From positions 124,001 to 188,000 of the forward strand of contig NZ_QLYY01000010.1 in NCBI RefSeq assembly GCF_003350295.1: a DNA stretch of 64,000 nucleotides, written 5' to 3'. A program made the translations under genes and the position numbers. Shown here one piece after another: positions 26,893-36,566 of the stretch. The notes beneath the pieces are model-generated. The model was given only the letters and a program-made list of their open reading frames with translations, made no database searches and had not been told where the DNA came from. Source of the stretch: Vibrio tetraodonis (GTDB lineage Bacteria; Pseudomonadota; Gammaproteobacteria; Enterobacterales; Vibrionaceae). Numbering within the stretch: the first letter of the stretch is position 1; the number at the start of each line of letters is the position of its first letter.

Positions 26893-29505
26893 ATGACGCA
26901 AGTTACACTAACAAATTTAGTCGCTAAGCTTTCCCCCGAGCTAAAACAAGCACTAGAAGTATCAGCTGGCGCGGCAATGAATCAGAATGTTCCTTCTATT
27001 GAGACCGAACACTGGATATTACAACTTATATCACAGCAAGATCAGCATTTAGCTAGCCTCATTCAATCACAAAACTTGTCCCAAGATAACTTAATCAATG
27101 AGTTATCTTCGAAGATAGCCCGTTTTCCCAAAGGTAACGAGGGACAACCAACTCTTAGTCAAGCACTAACTGAAATCGTAAAAGATGCGTGGATGATAGC
27201 TTCTGTTAACTATGGCCATGGTGAAATCATTAGTCTACACCTTATCCAAGCTATGCTGCAGCAAAATGTATTAGGTATGAATACACTGGAGCTCGAAAGC
27301 TTACAGAACGTTTCTCTAGAATCGTTACAAGGCCTTATAAACAAAACTGCCGTTGTGAAAACCAAAACGGCGGCTCATAGTGGTTCTGCAGATGGGGCAG
27401 CACCTATGGGTAATGACGCACTGAGTAAATACACCACTAACCTTACTCAACAAGCTATTGATGGAAATATCGATCCTATCTCTGGGCGTAATAGCGAAGT
27501 TCGCAAAGCCATTGATATTCTGTGTCGAAAAAGACAGAACAACCCAATAATGGTTGGTGAACCCGGTGTTGGTAAAACAGCTGTTGTCGAAGGATTGGCG
27601 CTACGAATTGCAGCCAATGAAGTTCCTAGCGCCCTTCAAGGCGTCCAAATACATTCCTTAGATTTGGGGTTACTGCAAGCTGGTGCCAGTGTGAAAGGTG
27701 AGTTTGAAAACCGCCTAAAAGACGTCATTAATGAAGTAAAAAATAGCGATCATCCTATTATCGTATTCATCGATGAAGCTCACACCCTAATTGGAGCAGG
27801 TGGTGCTGCAGGCCAAAATGATGCAGCAAACTTACTTAAACCAGCCTTAGCTCGTGGGGAATTTAAGACAATCGCTGCTACTACTTGGGCTGAATACAAG
27901 AAATACTTTGAAAAAGATCCCGCATTAACTCGACGCTTCCAAGTCGTCTCTATTGAAGAGCCTAACGCGGAAGATGCAAAGCAAATGTTACGAGGAATTG
28001 CATCATCGTTACAGAGCCATCATGGCGCCTTTATCACTGAGTCAGCCATTGATGCCTCCGTCCATTTGTCTATTCGCTACCTTCCCAGCCGTCAACTCCC
28101 TGACAAAGCAATCAGCCTTTTAGATACGGCAAGTGCTCGAATTGCTCTAACACAAGGCGCAAAGCCAGAAGTCATTGAAGCGCTTGAACAAACAATTCGC
28201 TACCAGAAGAATGAAAAATCTGCACTCGAAAAAGAAAATGCATTATTTGCTACCTCTGAAGATGAAATTAAGCAATTAGCATCTCTAATTACCGACAATG
28301 AAAAGAAACTCAGTGACTATCAGTCGCGCTGGGAACAAGAAATTGAACTTGTCGATGATATTAAGCAGTTACAGCAAGAAATCAGCGATGCACAAACTGG
28401 TGACAAAGTCGATAAATCAAAACAAGACAGACTGAATGATCTTATTGACAAACTGACAGCGCTGCAGGGAGAAGAGCCTCTGGTTAATGCAATGGTTGAT
28501 GAAAATACCATAGCCCAGGTTATCGCTAATTGGACTGGAATTCCGGTCGGAAATATGATGAGTGACGAGATCGCTCGTTTACTGTCACTTGAAGAGGAAC
28601 TAGATAAACGAGTAATTGGTCAAAATGTTGCTAAGCAGGAATTAGCGAAAGCAATTCGTATATCACGTGCTGGATTAACTGATAATCGTAAACCTATCGG
28701 CGTGTTCCTAATGTGTGGACCAAGTGGCGTCGGAAAAACCGAAACGGCCATGGCTCTTGCAGAGCAACTATATGGTGGAAACAACGATCTAACCATAATC
28801 AATATGACCGAGTTTAAAGAAGAGCATAAAATTTCAATGCTACTTGGGTCACCTGCTGGTTATGTCGGCTTTGGAGAGGGCGGTGTTTTAACCGAAGCTA
28901 TCCGTCGAAATCCATACTCTGTTCTTTTATTAGATGAAATGGAGAAAGCTCATCCGGGCGTGCACGACCTGTTCTATCAGATTTTTGATAAGGGACATAT
29001 AAAAGACAGTGAGGGTCGTAATGTTGACTTTAAAAACACGATTATAATCATGACATCCAATGCTGCAGATCAAGCTATTTGTGACGCGTGCTCTAATAGC
29101 AATGAGCGCTTGAGCAATGAAGAGTTACTTGAATCTATCCGTCCTGATTTACAACACTATTTTAAGCCAGCGTTTTTAGGCCGAACAACTATTGTCCCCT
29201 ACTATCCTCTTAATGATGAGGAACTATCAAAAATTACTGAGATATCTCTAAATCGCATCAAGAAAAAGCTGGCTGAACAGTATCAGGCTTCGTTTACTTG
29301 GGACAAAGGTTTTGTTGATTATGTCGTAGCGAAAAATACCGATCCAACGACAGGAGGTCGAGCTGTAGAGCAAATTATCAATCGTTCTTTAATGCCCAAA
29401 CTAGCCGAAGAATGCATCAATAGGCTGAGCCAACAACAACCTATATCCCAGGTCTCTGTTGTAGCTGCAAATTCTGAGATGGGCTTCGAACTGACCATTC
29501 AGTAA
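26893..29505 (+). CDS. clpV: T6SS ATPase ClpV (TssH)
   Basis: ClpV disassembles contracted sheaths. The 870-aa Clp/Hsp100 protein has an N-terminal Clp-N domain (about 1-150), a first AAA+ module with Walker A GEPGVGKT (about 222-229) and IVFIDEAHTLIGAGG, and a coiled-coil middle domain (about 430-530). The second AAA+ module has GPSGVGKTE (about 611-619) and LLLDEMEKAHP. Both ATPase sites look intact. An AAGGAAAAC site precedes the start. The next gene begins 3 bases after its stop. Confidence 0.96.
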   Translation: MTQVTLTNLVAKLSPELKQALEVSAGAAMNQNVPSIETEHWILQLISQQDQHLASLIQSQNLSQDNLINELSSKIARFPKGNEGQPTLSQALTEIVKDAWMIASVNYGHGEIISLHLIQAMLQQNVLGMNTLELESLQNVSLESLQGLINKTAVVKTKTAAHSGSADGAAPMGNDALSKYTTNLTQQAIDGNIDPISGRNSEVRKAIDILCRKRQNNPIMVGEPGVGKTAVVEGLALRIAANEVPSALQGVQIHSLDLGLLQAGASVKGEFENRLKDVINEVKNSDHPIIVFIDEAHTLIGAGGAAGQNDAANLLKPALARGEFKTIAATTWAEYKKYFEKDPALTRRFQVVSIEEPNAEDAKQMLRGIASSLQSHHGAFITESAIDASVHLSIRYLPSRQLPDKAISLLDTASARIALTQGAKPEVIEALEQTIRYQKNEKSALEKENALFATSEDEIKQLASLITDNEKKLSDYQSRWEQEIELVDDIKQLQQEISDAQTGDKVDKSKQDRLNDLIDKLTALQGEEPLVNAMVDENTIAQVIANWTGIPVGNMMSDEIARLLSLEEELDKRVIGQNVAKQELAKAIRISRAGLTDNRKPIGVFLMCGPSGVGKTETAMALAEQLYGGNNDLTIINMTEFKEEHKISMLLGSPAGYVGFGEGGVLTEAIRRNPYSVLLLDEMEKAHPGVHDLFYQIFDKGHIKDSEGRNVDFKNTIIIMTSNAADQAICDACSNSNERLSNEELLESIRPDLQHYFKPAFLGRTTIVPYYPLNDEELSKITEISLNRIKKKLAEQYQASFTWDKGFVDYVVAKNTDPTTGGRAVEQIINRSLMPKLAEECINRLSQQQPISQVSVVAANSEMGFELTIQ

Positions 29506-29508
29506 TAT

Positions 29509-32076
29509 ATGGGATTGAACAGCAAGATGGATACTTACAATAAAGATAATTCAAAGGGATTGTTGTCGCTAAGGTTTAAACTGATCTTAGCTATTGTTGC
29601 TATTTTGCTGTTCTCTAATGGACTAAACACAACGCTTAATTATCTAAACTTTGACAAGAGACTGACTCAAACAAGCGATTCAACCTATCAAGTTGTAGTA
29701 GACGAAACAGACAGTGATATCCGACAAGCCATAAGTCTTGGTTTACCTTTAGCTTCAATTTCAAATATTCAATCTCTCATTGAAAGACGTTCTGAACTCG
29801 TTGACGGAATAAATAAAATTCAAGTAGTCAACAATGATGATGAAGTATTGTTTACAACCGGAGTCGCTAAGTTTGACACCGATCGGCTAATTAAAACTGA
29901 CATTATTAATACTTTTAATGTCAAACAGGGAGAGCTTAGGCTTTATTATTCTCCTCTATATCTAAAAAAAACAAAACAAGGTCTGCTGGCACAACAAATT
30001 ATTTACACATTGCTTTGGGTCTTAGTTACCTCGGTTTTAGGTTATTTAATTGTTAACCTTTTACTGGACTTCCTTCTAAGCAAAATTCAATCTGCCACTG
30101 ATTTAACCAATAATAGAGAGCTACCTGATAGGCAAGCACTCCATTCCATCAAAGAGCTCATTATCGTTAATAAAGCTCGGTCTAATTGGGAACGGATGCG
30201 TGCTAAGTACTTTCCAGTGTTGGTCATTATTTTGGCTATCTTTTTAACTATCGCTTCAAATATGGGGAGTTCACATCATTCACTAACCACTTTTTCTAGC
30301 GTTTACCAAGAGCAATTAGAGCAGAAATCAAATCTAATCGGAGATACTCTGTCTACTATGATCAGTCGCCTAGTTGAAGAGGGCGTACCGCTGGATAAGT
30401 TAACAGGTATAGAGCAAGAGTTCGCCTCCTATATCGTCCATCACCCCGAACTCTTGTCCATCCGCATAGAAAAAAATAAAGACTCTATTTACCAATATCC
30501 AGAGGTTTTTCCTAATTACAAAGATGCTAGTTTACTATCCATCCCAATTGACGAGACTGGCATAATCCAACTTCAAATGATGGCAGACATAAATATTATC
30601 CCACAGCTGATTAAAGACAGCATTATGGATATGTTGACGGTACTGATTGCCTCAAGCCTATTTGTTATCGAAATCATATTATTTGTTTGCAACGCTATGA
30701 TAATTAAACCGTGGAAACAGATAAAGCAGCTAGTCACAATAGATGAAAACCAAGAAGACCCTCACCTTGTTCAAGTTCAATCGAGGGACGAGCTTGGCAC
30801 CTTGATAGAAAAACTTAATCAGCTGGTTCAAAGAACGTTTGATGACAAAGTATTTCCAAATAAAAACATCCAAGACTATCGCTTTGTTAGACTGCCACTG
30901 TTTATATTAATTTTTGCCGAGGCAATGTCTTTGGCTTTTTTCCCCAATTTTGTCAGTAATATCCCAAGCAGTTTCAATTTGATACCACAAAATTTAGTCA
31001 CTGGCATTTCTATCTCATTGTTTATGGCTTGTTGGGCATTATCCCTACCTTTCGCAGGACATTGGTCAGACAAAGTTGGCAGAAGAAAATCACTTGTTGT
31101 CGGTGGCAGTGTTATTTCAGTAGGACTTATCGCAACATCAGCAAGCACAAACTTAGAAGTTCTGTTATTGACTAGGGCGATAACAGCCGTTGGTTATGGT
31201 GTAGTCTTTATATCTGCTCAAGGATACATCACTGACACAACCACCTCTGAAAACAGAACGAAAGGAATGTCGACTTTTTTCTCTGCATTTTTCTCTGGTT
31301 CACTTTGCGGAGCAGCAATTGGAGGCATCCTAGCGGATAAACTCGGTTATACGACAACATTTGCTTTATCTTCGATATTAGCTTTGATTGGAGTTGTACT
31401 AATTTTTAGCGTATTTGATCGCAGCAATACAAATTTAACCAGTCAACCAGTAAAACTCTCTGACTTTAAACTACTGCTAAAAAACAAGTATTTTACACTT
31501 ATCGCTTTCTTTAGCGCCATTCCTGCTAAGATTATTTTAACTGGCTTCCTCTATTACATTTGCCCTGTTTACCTGCAGTCTTTAGGTGAGAGCAACGCGG
31601 TATCAGGACGTATCATGATGACTTATGGTTTAGCCATCGTGCTTATTGCTCCACTTTCGGCAGTTTTAATAGATAAATGGAATAATAAAATGACTTTCAT
31701 CTTTGCTGGAGGAATCTTATCTGCTGTGGCATTGATCAATATTACCGCTTTGCCTGGTACTCTGGGATTACTTTTTATCGTTGTAATAGTTGGTATCGCT
31801 CACGGTATTGGTGTTTCACCTCAAGTACCCCTTGTGATTGAATGTTTAGGCGAGTCAAATTTAGATAAAGGTAAAACCATAGGGATATTCCGTTTGATTG
31901 AACGAATCGGCAACATATCAGGCCCCTTAATTGCAGGACTATGTTTGAGTATCGTTAGTTTCGAAACCACCATTATGCTTTTTGGTGTCGTGTTACTGAT
32001 AAGTTCTATATGCTTTCTAAGCCTTTATAGCATATTTGTTCGCCGAGACAGAAGACAAGTGGAGGTAGTTAAATGA
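29509..32076 (+). CDS. Two-sensor/HAMP/MFS fusion protein within the T6SS operon
   Basis: This is an 855-aa membrane protein with an unusual plan. TM1 lies at about 23-44, a first periplasmic domain at about 45-162, TM2 at about 165-190 and a short cytoplasmic HAMP-like linker after it. TM3 is at about 233-252, a second periplasmic domain at about 255-370, TM4 at about 375-400, and a HAMP-like segment at about 400-445 (SRDELGTLIEKLNQLVQ). A complete major-facilitator domain fills about 455-848, with GHWSDKVGRRKSLVVGG as the loop 2-3 signature. There is no kinase, cyclase or regulator domain. It is coupled to clpV upstream (3-base gap) and overlaps the next gene by 4 bp. An alternative start is ATG 29527. 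The substrate is unknown. Confidence 0.8.
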   Translation: MGLNSKMDTYNKDNSKGLLSLRFKLILAIVAILLFSNGLNTTLNYLNFDKRLTQTSDSTYQVVVDETDSDIRQAISLGLPLASISNIQSLIERRSELVDGINKIQVVNNDDEVLFTTGVAKFDTDRLIKTDIINTFNVKQGELRLYYSPLYLKKTKQGLLAQQIIYTLLWVLVTSVLGYLIVNLLLDFLLSKIQSATDLTNNRELPDRQALHSIKELIIVNKARSNWERMRAKYFPVLVIILAIFLTIASNMGSSHHSLTTFSSVYQEQLEQKSNLIGDTLSTMISRLVEEGVPLDKLTGIEQEFASYIVHHPELLSIRIEKNKDSIYQYPEVFPNYKDASLLSIPIDETGIIQLQMMADINIIPQLIKDSIMDMLTVLIASSLFVIEIILFVCNAMIIKPWKQIKQLVTIDENQEDPHLVQVQSRDELGTLIEKLNQLVQRTFDDKVFPNKNIQDYRFVRLPLFILIFAEAMSLAFFPNFVSNIPSSFNLIPQNLVTGISISLFMACWALSLPFAGHWSDKVGRRKSLVVGGSVISVGLIATSASTNLEVLLLTRAITAVGYGVVFISAQGYITDTTTSENRTKGMSTFFSAFFSGSLCGAAIGGILADKLGYTTTFALSSILALIGVVLIFSVFDRSNTNLTSQPVKLSDFKLLLKNKYFTLIAFFSAIPAKIILTGFLYYICPVYLQSLGESNAVSGRIMMTYGLAIVLIAPLSAVLIDKWNNKMTFIFAGGILSAVALINITALPGTLGLLFIVVIVGIAHGIGVSPQVPLVIECLGESNLDKGKTIGIFRLIERIGNISGPLIAGLCLSIVSFETTIMLFGVVLLISSICFLSLYSIFVRRDRRQVEVVK

Positions 32077-33065
32077 GAGTTTGGCTTCTCGCTATACTGG
32101 CGATCCTGCCATTTGAAGCATCAGTAAAACCGTCTGAAGGAGATAAACATATTGTCATGGTCCTTTGGAGAGGTATCACTGAGGCCGAAAGAGGGTTTAT
32201 GGATTACCTGTCTGGTAAAATTTCGGCGCACTATACTATTCTGGATGCTAAACGAGATAAAAAATTACTAGCAAACCACTTAAAAAGTGTAGATAGGTTA
32301 AAACCAGACTTAATTTATACTTTCGGAACAACAATAACACTTGGCTTACTCGGAACTGAAAGTTACCCAAGCGCGTTTAGGAAAGAAAGTGAAACTCCTG
32401 TTGTATTCAGCATAGTTACAGACCCAGTCGGTTCAAAAATAGTTAGTTCACTTCAAGCTCAGCATCGTAACTTTACAGGAGTAAGCCATATCGTACCCCA
32501 CAATGTCCAGCTAAAAGCGATTAGCCAACTAGAAGGACTTGATACAATCGGCATTATTTTTAACCCTCTTGAGAATAATTCAGTGGTAACAGCAAGAAAT
32601 ATTCAAGCTCTCTCTTCTGAGTTCAAAAAAGACGTTTTTCTTTACCCTTTGAGAACAATAAACGATAAGCCCGATACAGGCTCAATAGACAAAGTTGTTG
32701 AGATGATGCAAGAAGATGGAGTTCAGTTAGCCTATCTACCACCAGATTCATACATCATTAGTAAAGGCCAAAATATCGTCGATAATTTACATACTCATGG
32801 AATTGCTACATTTTCTGCTACGGAATCGCCAATACGTAACAACGACGCATTGTTTGGGATTGTAAGCCGCTATTATAACGCAGGACAGTTCGCTGGTTAT
32901 AAAGCAGAACAAATTCTTACAGGGCAGTTCCCTGTTAGCGAGATCCCGATTGAGTCTTTAACCCAGTATTCATACATAGTGAACATTGGTGCCGCCCGAG
33001 CTTTAGACTATTACCCTCCTGTTTCTATCCTTAAAATTTCCGAATTAATTGGAGGAACTGAATGA
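32073..33065 (+). CDS. Periplasmic binding protein of the PF04392 (ABC_sub_bind) type
   Basis: This is a 330-aa exported protein with a hydrophobic N-terminus (MRVWLLAILAILPFEASVK). The body has the family's hallmarks: DLIYTFGTTITLGL, TPVVFSIVTDPVGSKIV, NFTGVSHIVP, GIIFNPLENNS and FGIVSRYYNAGQFAGYKAE. Relatives bind aromatic amino acids or similar ligands for ABC importers, but no permease or ATPase gene is nearby. It is coupled by 4-bp overlaps to the sensor-MFS gene and to the next binding protein. This suggests that it presents ligand to that protein rather than to an ABC importer; that is inference. Confidence 0.82.
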   Translation: MRVWLLAILAILPFEASVKPSEGDKHIVMVLWRGITEAERGFMDYLSGKISAHYTILDAKRDKKLLANHLKSVDRLKPDLIYTFGTTITLGLLGTESYPSAFRKESETPVVFSIVTDPVGSKIVSSLQAQHRNFTGVSHIVPHNVQLKAISQLEGLDTIGIIFNPLENNSVVTARNIQALSSEFKKDVFLYPLRTINDKPDTGSIDKVVEMMQEDGVQLAYLPPDSYIISKGQNIVDNLHTHGIATFSATESPIRNNDALFGIVSRYYNAGQFAGYKAEQILTGQFPVSEIPIESLTQYSYIVNIGAARALDYYPPVSILKISELIGGTE

Positions 33066-33784
33066 TAACTATCACGAAGTATGTTACTTTCGTCATCCTA
33101 TCTTTCTTCTGCATTATGAACATCGCTGCGGTATATGCTCAGCCAGTATTTGGTCCGGCTCGACTTCAACTTACTACTCAAAATTGGCCACCATATCAAG
33201 ATTACGTAGATGAGGAGATGCGAGGCTTGGCAATCGATAAAGTAAAATGCGCACTAAATAAAATGGGACAGCCTTACCAAATTACGATGACAGCATGGTC
33301 AGATGCTCAGTTGAGAGTACAAAGCGGCCTACAACACGGATTTTTTGTCGCGACACAAACGGCAGAGAGAGACGAATATGCCACCCTTTCAACAGCCGTT
33401 GCCCAGCAAGAATTACGTTGGTATTTCGGCCCTGGGGTCAAGCCAAATATCAACGAGCTAACTAAGGTCAACCTCAATTTTTCAGCTAAGTTTGGGTCAA
33501 GTAAATGGTTTTGGCTAAAACGCAATGGCTTCAGAGTAGTTAAACAACCAAGAGATGCAAAAATTCTATTAAAACTCCTTAAGCAAAGAGAGATTGATGT
33601 TGTTCTGGAAGACGAAAAGGTATTTCAGCGAGAATTAGAGAATGCGGCACTCCCTGCTAATTTCTTTCAGTCCAAACTTAAAGATTCCAAGCCTATGGGC
33701 GTCTACTTTTCCAATCATTTCCTTAAAAAGTATACTGGTTTTTTACAAGCCTTTAATTCAGCAATTTTAAAATGTGAGGGGTAA
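33062..33784 (+). CDS. Solute-binding protein family 3-like periplasmic protein
   Basis: This 240-aa protein has a signal peptide (cleavage probably after AAVYA). Its fold pattern is that of family 3 amino-acid-binding proteins: LTTQNWPPYQDY at the start, RGLAIDKVKCALNKMG, a hinge near GFFVATQTAERDEY, and a second lobe with KFGSSKWFWLKRNG. It is the third gene of the cassette, overlapping the previous gene by 4 bp. No transport ATPase or permease accompanies it. It may be a second ligand sensor; the ligand is unknown. Confidence 0.8.
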   Translation: MITITKYVTFVILSFFCIMNIAAVYAQPVFGPARLQLTTQNWPPYQDYVDEEMRGLAIDKVKCALNKMGQPYQITMTAWSDAQLRVQSGLQHGFFVATQTAERDEYATLSTAVAQQELRWYFGPGVKPNINELTKVNLNFSAKFGSSKWFWLKRNGFRVVKQPRDAKILLKLLKQREIDVVLEDEKVFQRELENAALPANFFQSKLKDSKPMGVYFSNHFLKKYTGFLQAFNSAILKCEG

Positions 33785-33788
33785 ACAA

Positions 33789-34727
33789 GTGACGATTAGT
33801 ATTCATTTGATCTCTGTACCCTCTGATGAAGTGGTCACTTCCAGAGTCATATACTTACCTGAAGCAGGAGGAGAGTTTGGCCGCTCAGCGTCATGCGATA
33901 TCGCCCTGCCCGATCAAAGCAAACGCATATCTAGAGTTCATGGCAGTATTCGGCGTACAGAAGTAGGATACAGTGTAAAAAGTACCGGCCAAAATGCGGC
34001 CTCTCTCAATGATAAAGCCATGGTAAGAGATAAAGATTACCCACTTAATGATGGGGATATACTTAAAGTTGAAAGCTATACCATGTTGGTTTCTACTTTG
34101 GTGTCAACCAAACAACCCCAGGACCAAGATGAAGATAACACCATATTTTTAGAGCCTTTTTCATTACAGATAGATAATGATGATACTGATTTTCTTGACG
34201 AGACAACTCCTTCTGTATCGAATGAAAAAAAAGCGAACTTTACACAAGAAGGCGTTCTTACGGACGACCCATTTGCAGCGGATCCTTTTGAAGATCTGGA
34301 AGATGTTCTTATATCCCAACATATTGAAACAGACGAACCCGACTCAAATCAGGTTCATCAAACCAGCGACCCTGAGTTGTTACCAGCTAGTACTAAGGAC
34401 GACTCTCCAATAGAAACATCGTTGGAAAAAATACTATCAATCACAGAGAAGAACCAAAAATACTTAGCTAACCCAACTCTTCACCATGAACTACTGTTTA
34501 AAGCGCTCGATCAAACCGTTGACCAGTTCTTAAATGATTTTTCACCAAACCAATTAGAAAAACAGTTTGACGACTATATTTCAGGCGGGATTTTTACCAG
34601 TAAACAAAAGAAGTATTGGAGGATCTATCGAAAACACTTCCAGCATCGTCAAGATAACGGAGACTTTAGACGTCAGTTCAAAGCCCTCTTCATGGAAAAT
34701 ATGCAAAAAAATAGAGAGGAAAAATAA
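33789..34727 (+). CDS. tagH: FHA-domain T6SS regulator (TagH/Fha type)
   Basis: This cytoplasmic protein of about 312 aa has an N-terminal FHA domain (about residues 1-95). The phosphothreonine-binding pattern is EFGRSASCDIALPD, then SRVHGSI and the late LNDGDILKV. An acidic low-complexity linker follows. The conserved C-terminal TagH domain (about 215-312) contains FLNDFSPNQLEKQFDDY. GTG 33789 is chosen because a GAGGGG site lies just before it. In Pseudomonas the homologue is phosphorylated by PpkA to switch on assembly; a kinase gene lies at the end of this operon. Confidence 0.9.
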   Translation: MTISIHLISVPSDEVVTSRVIYLPEAGGEFGRSASCDIALPDQSKRISRVHGSIRRTEVGYSVKSTGQNAASLNDKAMVRDKDYPLNDGDILKVESYTMLVSTLVSTKQPQDQDEDNTIFLEPFSLQIDNDDTDFLDETTPSVSNEKKANFTQEGVLTDDPFAADPFEDLEDVLISQHIETDEPDSNQVHQTSDPELLPASTKDDSPIETSLEKILSITEKNQKYLANPTLHHELLFKALDQTVDQFLNDFSPNQLEKQFDDYISGGIFTSKQKKYWRIYRKHFQHRQDNGDFRRQFKALFMENMQKNREEK

Positions 34728-35209
34728 TGGCTAAGTGGTGTTTGGTATGGGCTTTATTTATGCTTGGATGTTCATCCGATCCTACGCCTGTCGTTACACA
34801 ATACTCGTTAGCGATAAAGTCAGACAAATCATCTAACCCTTCAGAGTCAAATACTTCAAACCCTGTAGTGGTAAGATTATATCAACTGACTGATGCTCAG
34901 ATGTTTAAGCAGCAGCCATTTATTGACTTATATAGTAATGATGTTCAATTACTTAGTGCCAACCTAATATCCAAACAGATATTGCCTGTGGTTATACCCG
35001 ATAGCGATACGAAGCTCACGTTAGATATCAACAGCCAAACTCAGTATGTGGCAATATTGGTTGAGTTTATCGACTATCAACATAGCCAGCCTAAAGCAGT
35101 CTCTCCACTACCCACAAGCTCTGATGGATACCTGCAATTAAGTATTTCGGGCGATAAAGCCGAGTTAATCGTTATTACACCAGATTCACCTTGGTGGAAA
35201 TTGTTTTAA
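34727..35209 (+). CDS. tssJ: T6SS outer-membrane lipoprotein TssJ
   Basis: TssJ anchors the TssJLM membrane complex in the outer membrane. The 160-aa precursor has a lipobox (LFMLGC, Cys at about residue 14). Its transthyretin-like body shows VVRLYQLTDAQMFKQQPFIDLY and ends ELIVITPDSPWWKLF. The start overlaps the tagH stop (TAATG). Confidence 0.92.
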   Translation: MAKWCLVWALFMLGCSSDPTPVVTQYSLAIKSDKSSNPSESNTSNPVVVRLYQLTDAQMFKQQPFIDLYSNDVQLLSANLISKQILPVVIPDSDTKLTLDINSQTQYVAILVEFIDYQHSQPKAVSPLPTSSDGYLQLSISGDKAELIVITPDSPWWKLF

Positions 35210-35229
35210 TCATATTTGAGGGGAAATAC

Positions 35230-36561
35230 GTGGACGCATTCAAAAAAGTGGTATGGCAAGAAGGCATGTTTATTGCCCCACAGCATTTTCAGCAACAAGA
35301 CCGTTATGTTCAAAACTATGTCCGTCAAAATATCGAAACATTAGCTGGTTTTTCTCCATTTTATGGTGTGACTGAGCTAACCATTAATCATAGCTTGCTC
35401 AAAATTGGTAAGCTCTCTGTATCTTCCTCCGCTGGAATATTTCCAGATGGAACCCAGTTTGAGTTAAAAGAAGAAATTGCTCGAGATATTCCACAAGGAA
35501 CAATAGAAACCATTGCATATTTAGCCCTGCCAATATCTTTACAAGGCAATAACGATTATGGCATTGATGAGTCCGAGCAAAGCAGATACGTCACACAATC
35601 TATCAATGTATTTGATACTTCAACATCAGAAAATGCCAGTGTTGAAATTGACGTTGCTCAACTAAATGTCTCAATTAAGCTTGACGGAGAAGATACCTCT
35701 GGTTTCACTTTAATCCCCATCAGTAAAGTGTTAGAAAGTATTGAATCAGGAGAGGTGGTCCTTGATCGTTCTTTTATCCCTGCGTGTCTTCATTATGGTG
35801 CATCTACACTGTTAACCGAAAGAATGAAGGAAATTCATGCACTTTCTGCAAACCGAGCCAATAGCCTTCTCAAACGAATTGAGGCAGGACAAGGACAAAA
35901 AAGCCCTCAGTCAATGATGCAAGATTACTTATGGCTACAGACGTTAAACACTTGGCTTCCCTGGTTTGATCTGACCATTAATAACCCAAAATATCAAACT
36001 CACGAACTCTACTTGGAGCTCAGAAAATTTGAGGCTCAAATAATGGCGTTAACCCCAGCCATACCAGAGTCTTGCGCTAGCCTACAATATCAAAAACTGT
36101 ATGAAAGCTTCAATCCACTTTTTGCCAACCTCAGGAATATGTTGACTATGGTACAGCAAGATTCTGTTGTTGAATTCAGTTGGGATTCGTCCTTGTTTGA
36201 AAGGCGTCGCTTATTGCGAACATTAATCAAAGACACAGCGAGCGTCGCAAATCGCCGATTTGTATTAGCGGTCAAATCTAACATAAGTAGCGCGGAACTC
36301 AATGAACTCTTCCCCGTCGCGGCAAAACTTGGAAACAATGCAAGAATTGTCGAGCTTGTCAGGAATAGCCTTTCAGGCATAGCTCTTTCACCATTACCTG
36401 TAGCTCCGAGCGAATTAAAACCGATGCAAGGCGTCGCCTATTTCGAGGTAGACACGTCGGATCGAATGTGGCTGGAAATGCTGGAAAATCGAGATGCTAT
36501 TGCTTTGCATGTTGATACTCGCATTAACGAATTAGATGTTATGCTATATGCGTTGAGGTAA
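35230..36561 (+). CDS. tssK: T6SS baseplate-membrane connector TssK
   Basis: TssK trimers link the baseplate to the TssJLM complex. The protein (about 443 aa) begins with the hallmark KVVWQEGMFIAPQHFQQQDRY. It has the shoulder and neck regions, and a C-terminal domain with FPVAAKLG and GIALSPLPVAPSEL. The chosen start is GTG 35230 because GAGGGG lies 6 bases ahead of it; an ATG-free extension back to 35191 would overlap tssJ. Confidence 0.95.
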   Translation: MDAFKKVVWQEGMFIAPQHFQQQDRYVQNYVRQNIETLAGFSPFYGVTELTINHSLLKIGKLSVSSSAGIFPDGTQFELKEEIARDIPQGTIETIAYLALPISLQGNNDYGIDESEQSRYVTQSINVFDTSTSENASVEIDVAQLNVSIKLDGEDTSGFTLIPISKVLESIESGEVVLDRSFIPACLHYGASTLLTERMKEIHALSANRANSLLKRIEAGQGQKSPQSMMQDYLWLQTLNTWLPWFDLTINNPKYQTHELYLELRKFEAQIMALTPAIPESCASLQYQKLYESFNPLFANLRNMLTMVQQDSVVEFSWDSSLFERRRLLRTLIKDTASVANRRFVLAVKSNISSAELNELFPVAAKLGNNARIVELVRNSLSGIALSPLPVAPSELKPMQGVAYFEVDTSDRMWLEMLENRDAIALHVDTRINELDVMLYALR

Positions 36562-36566
36562 CAATA

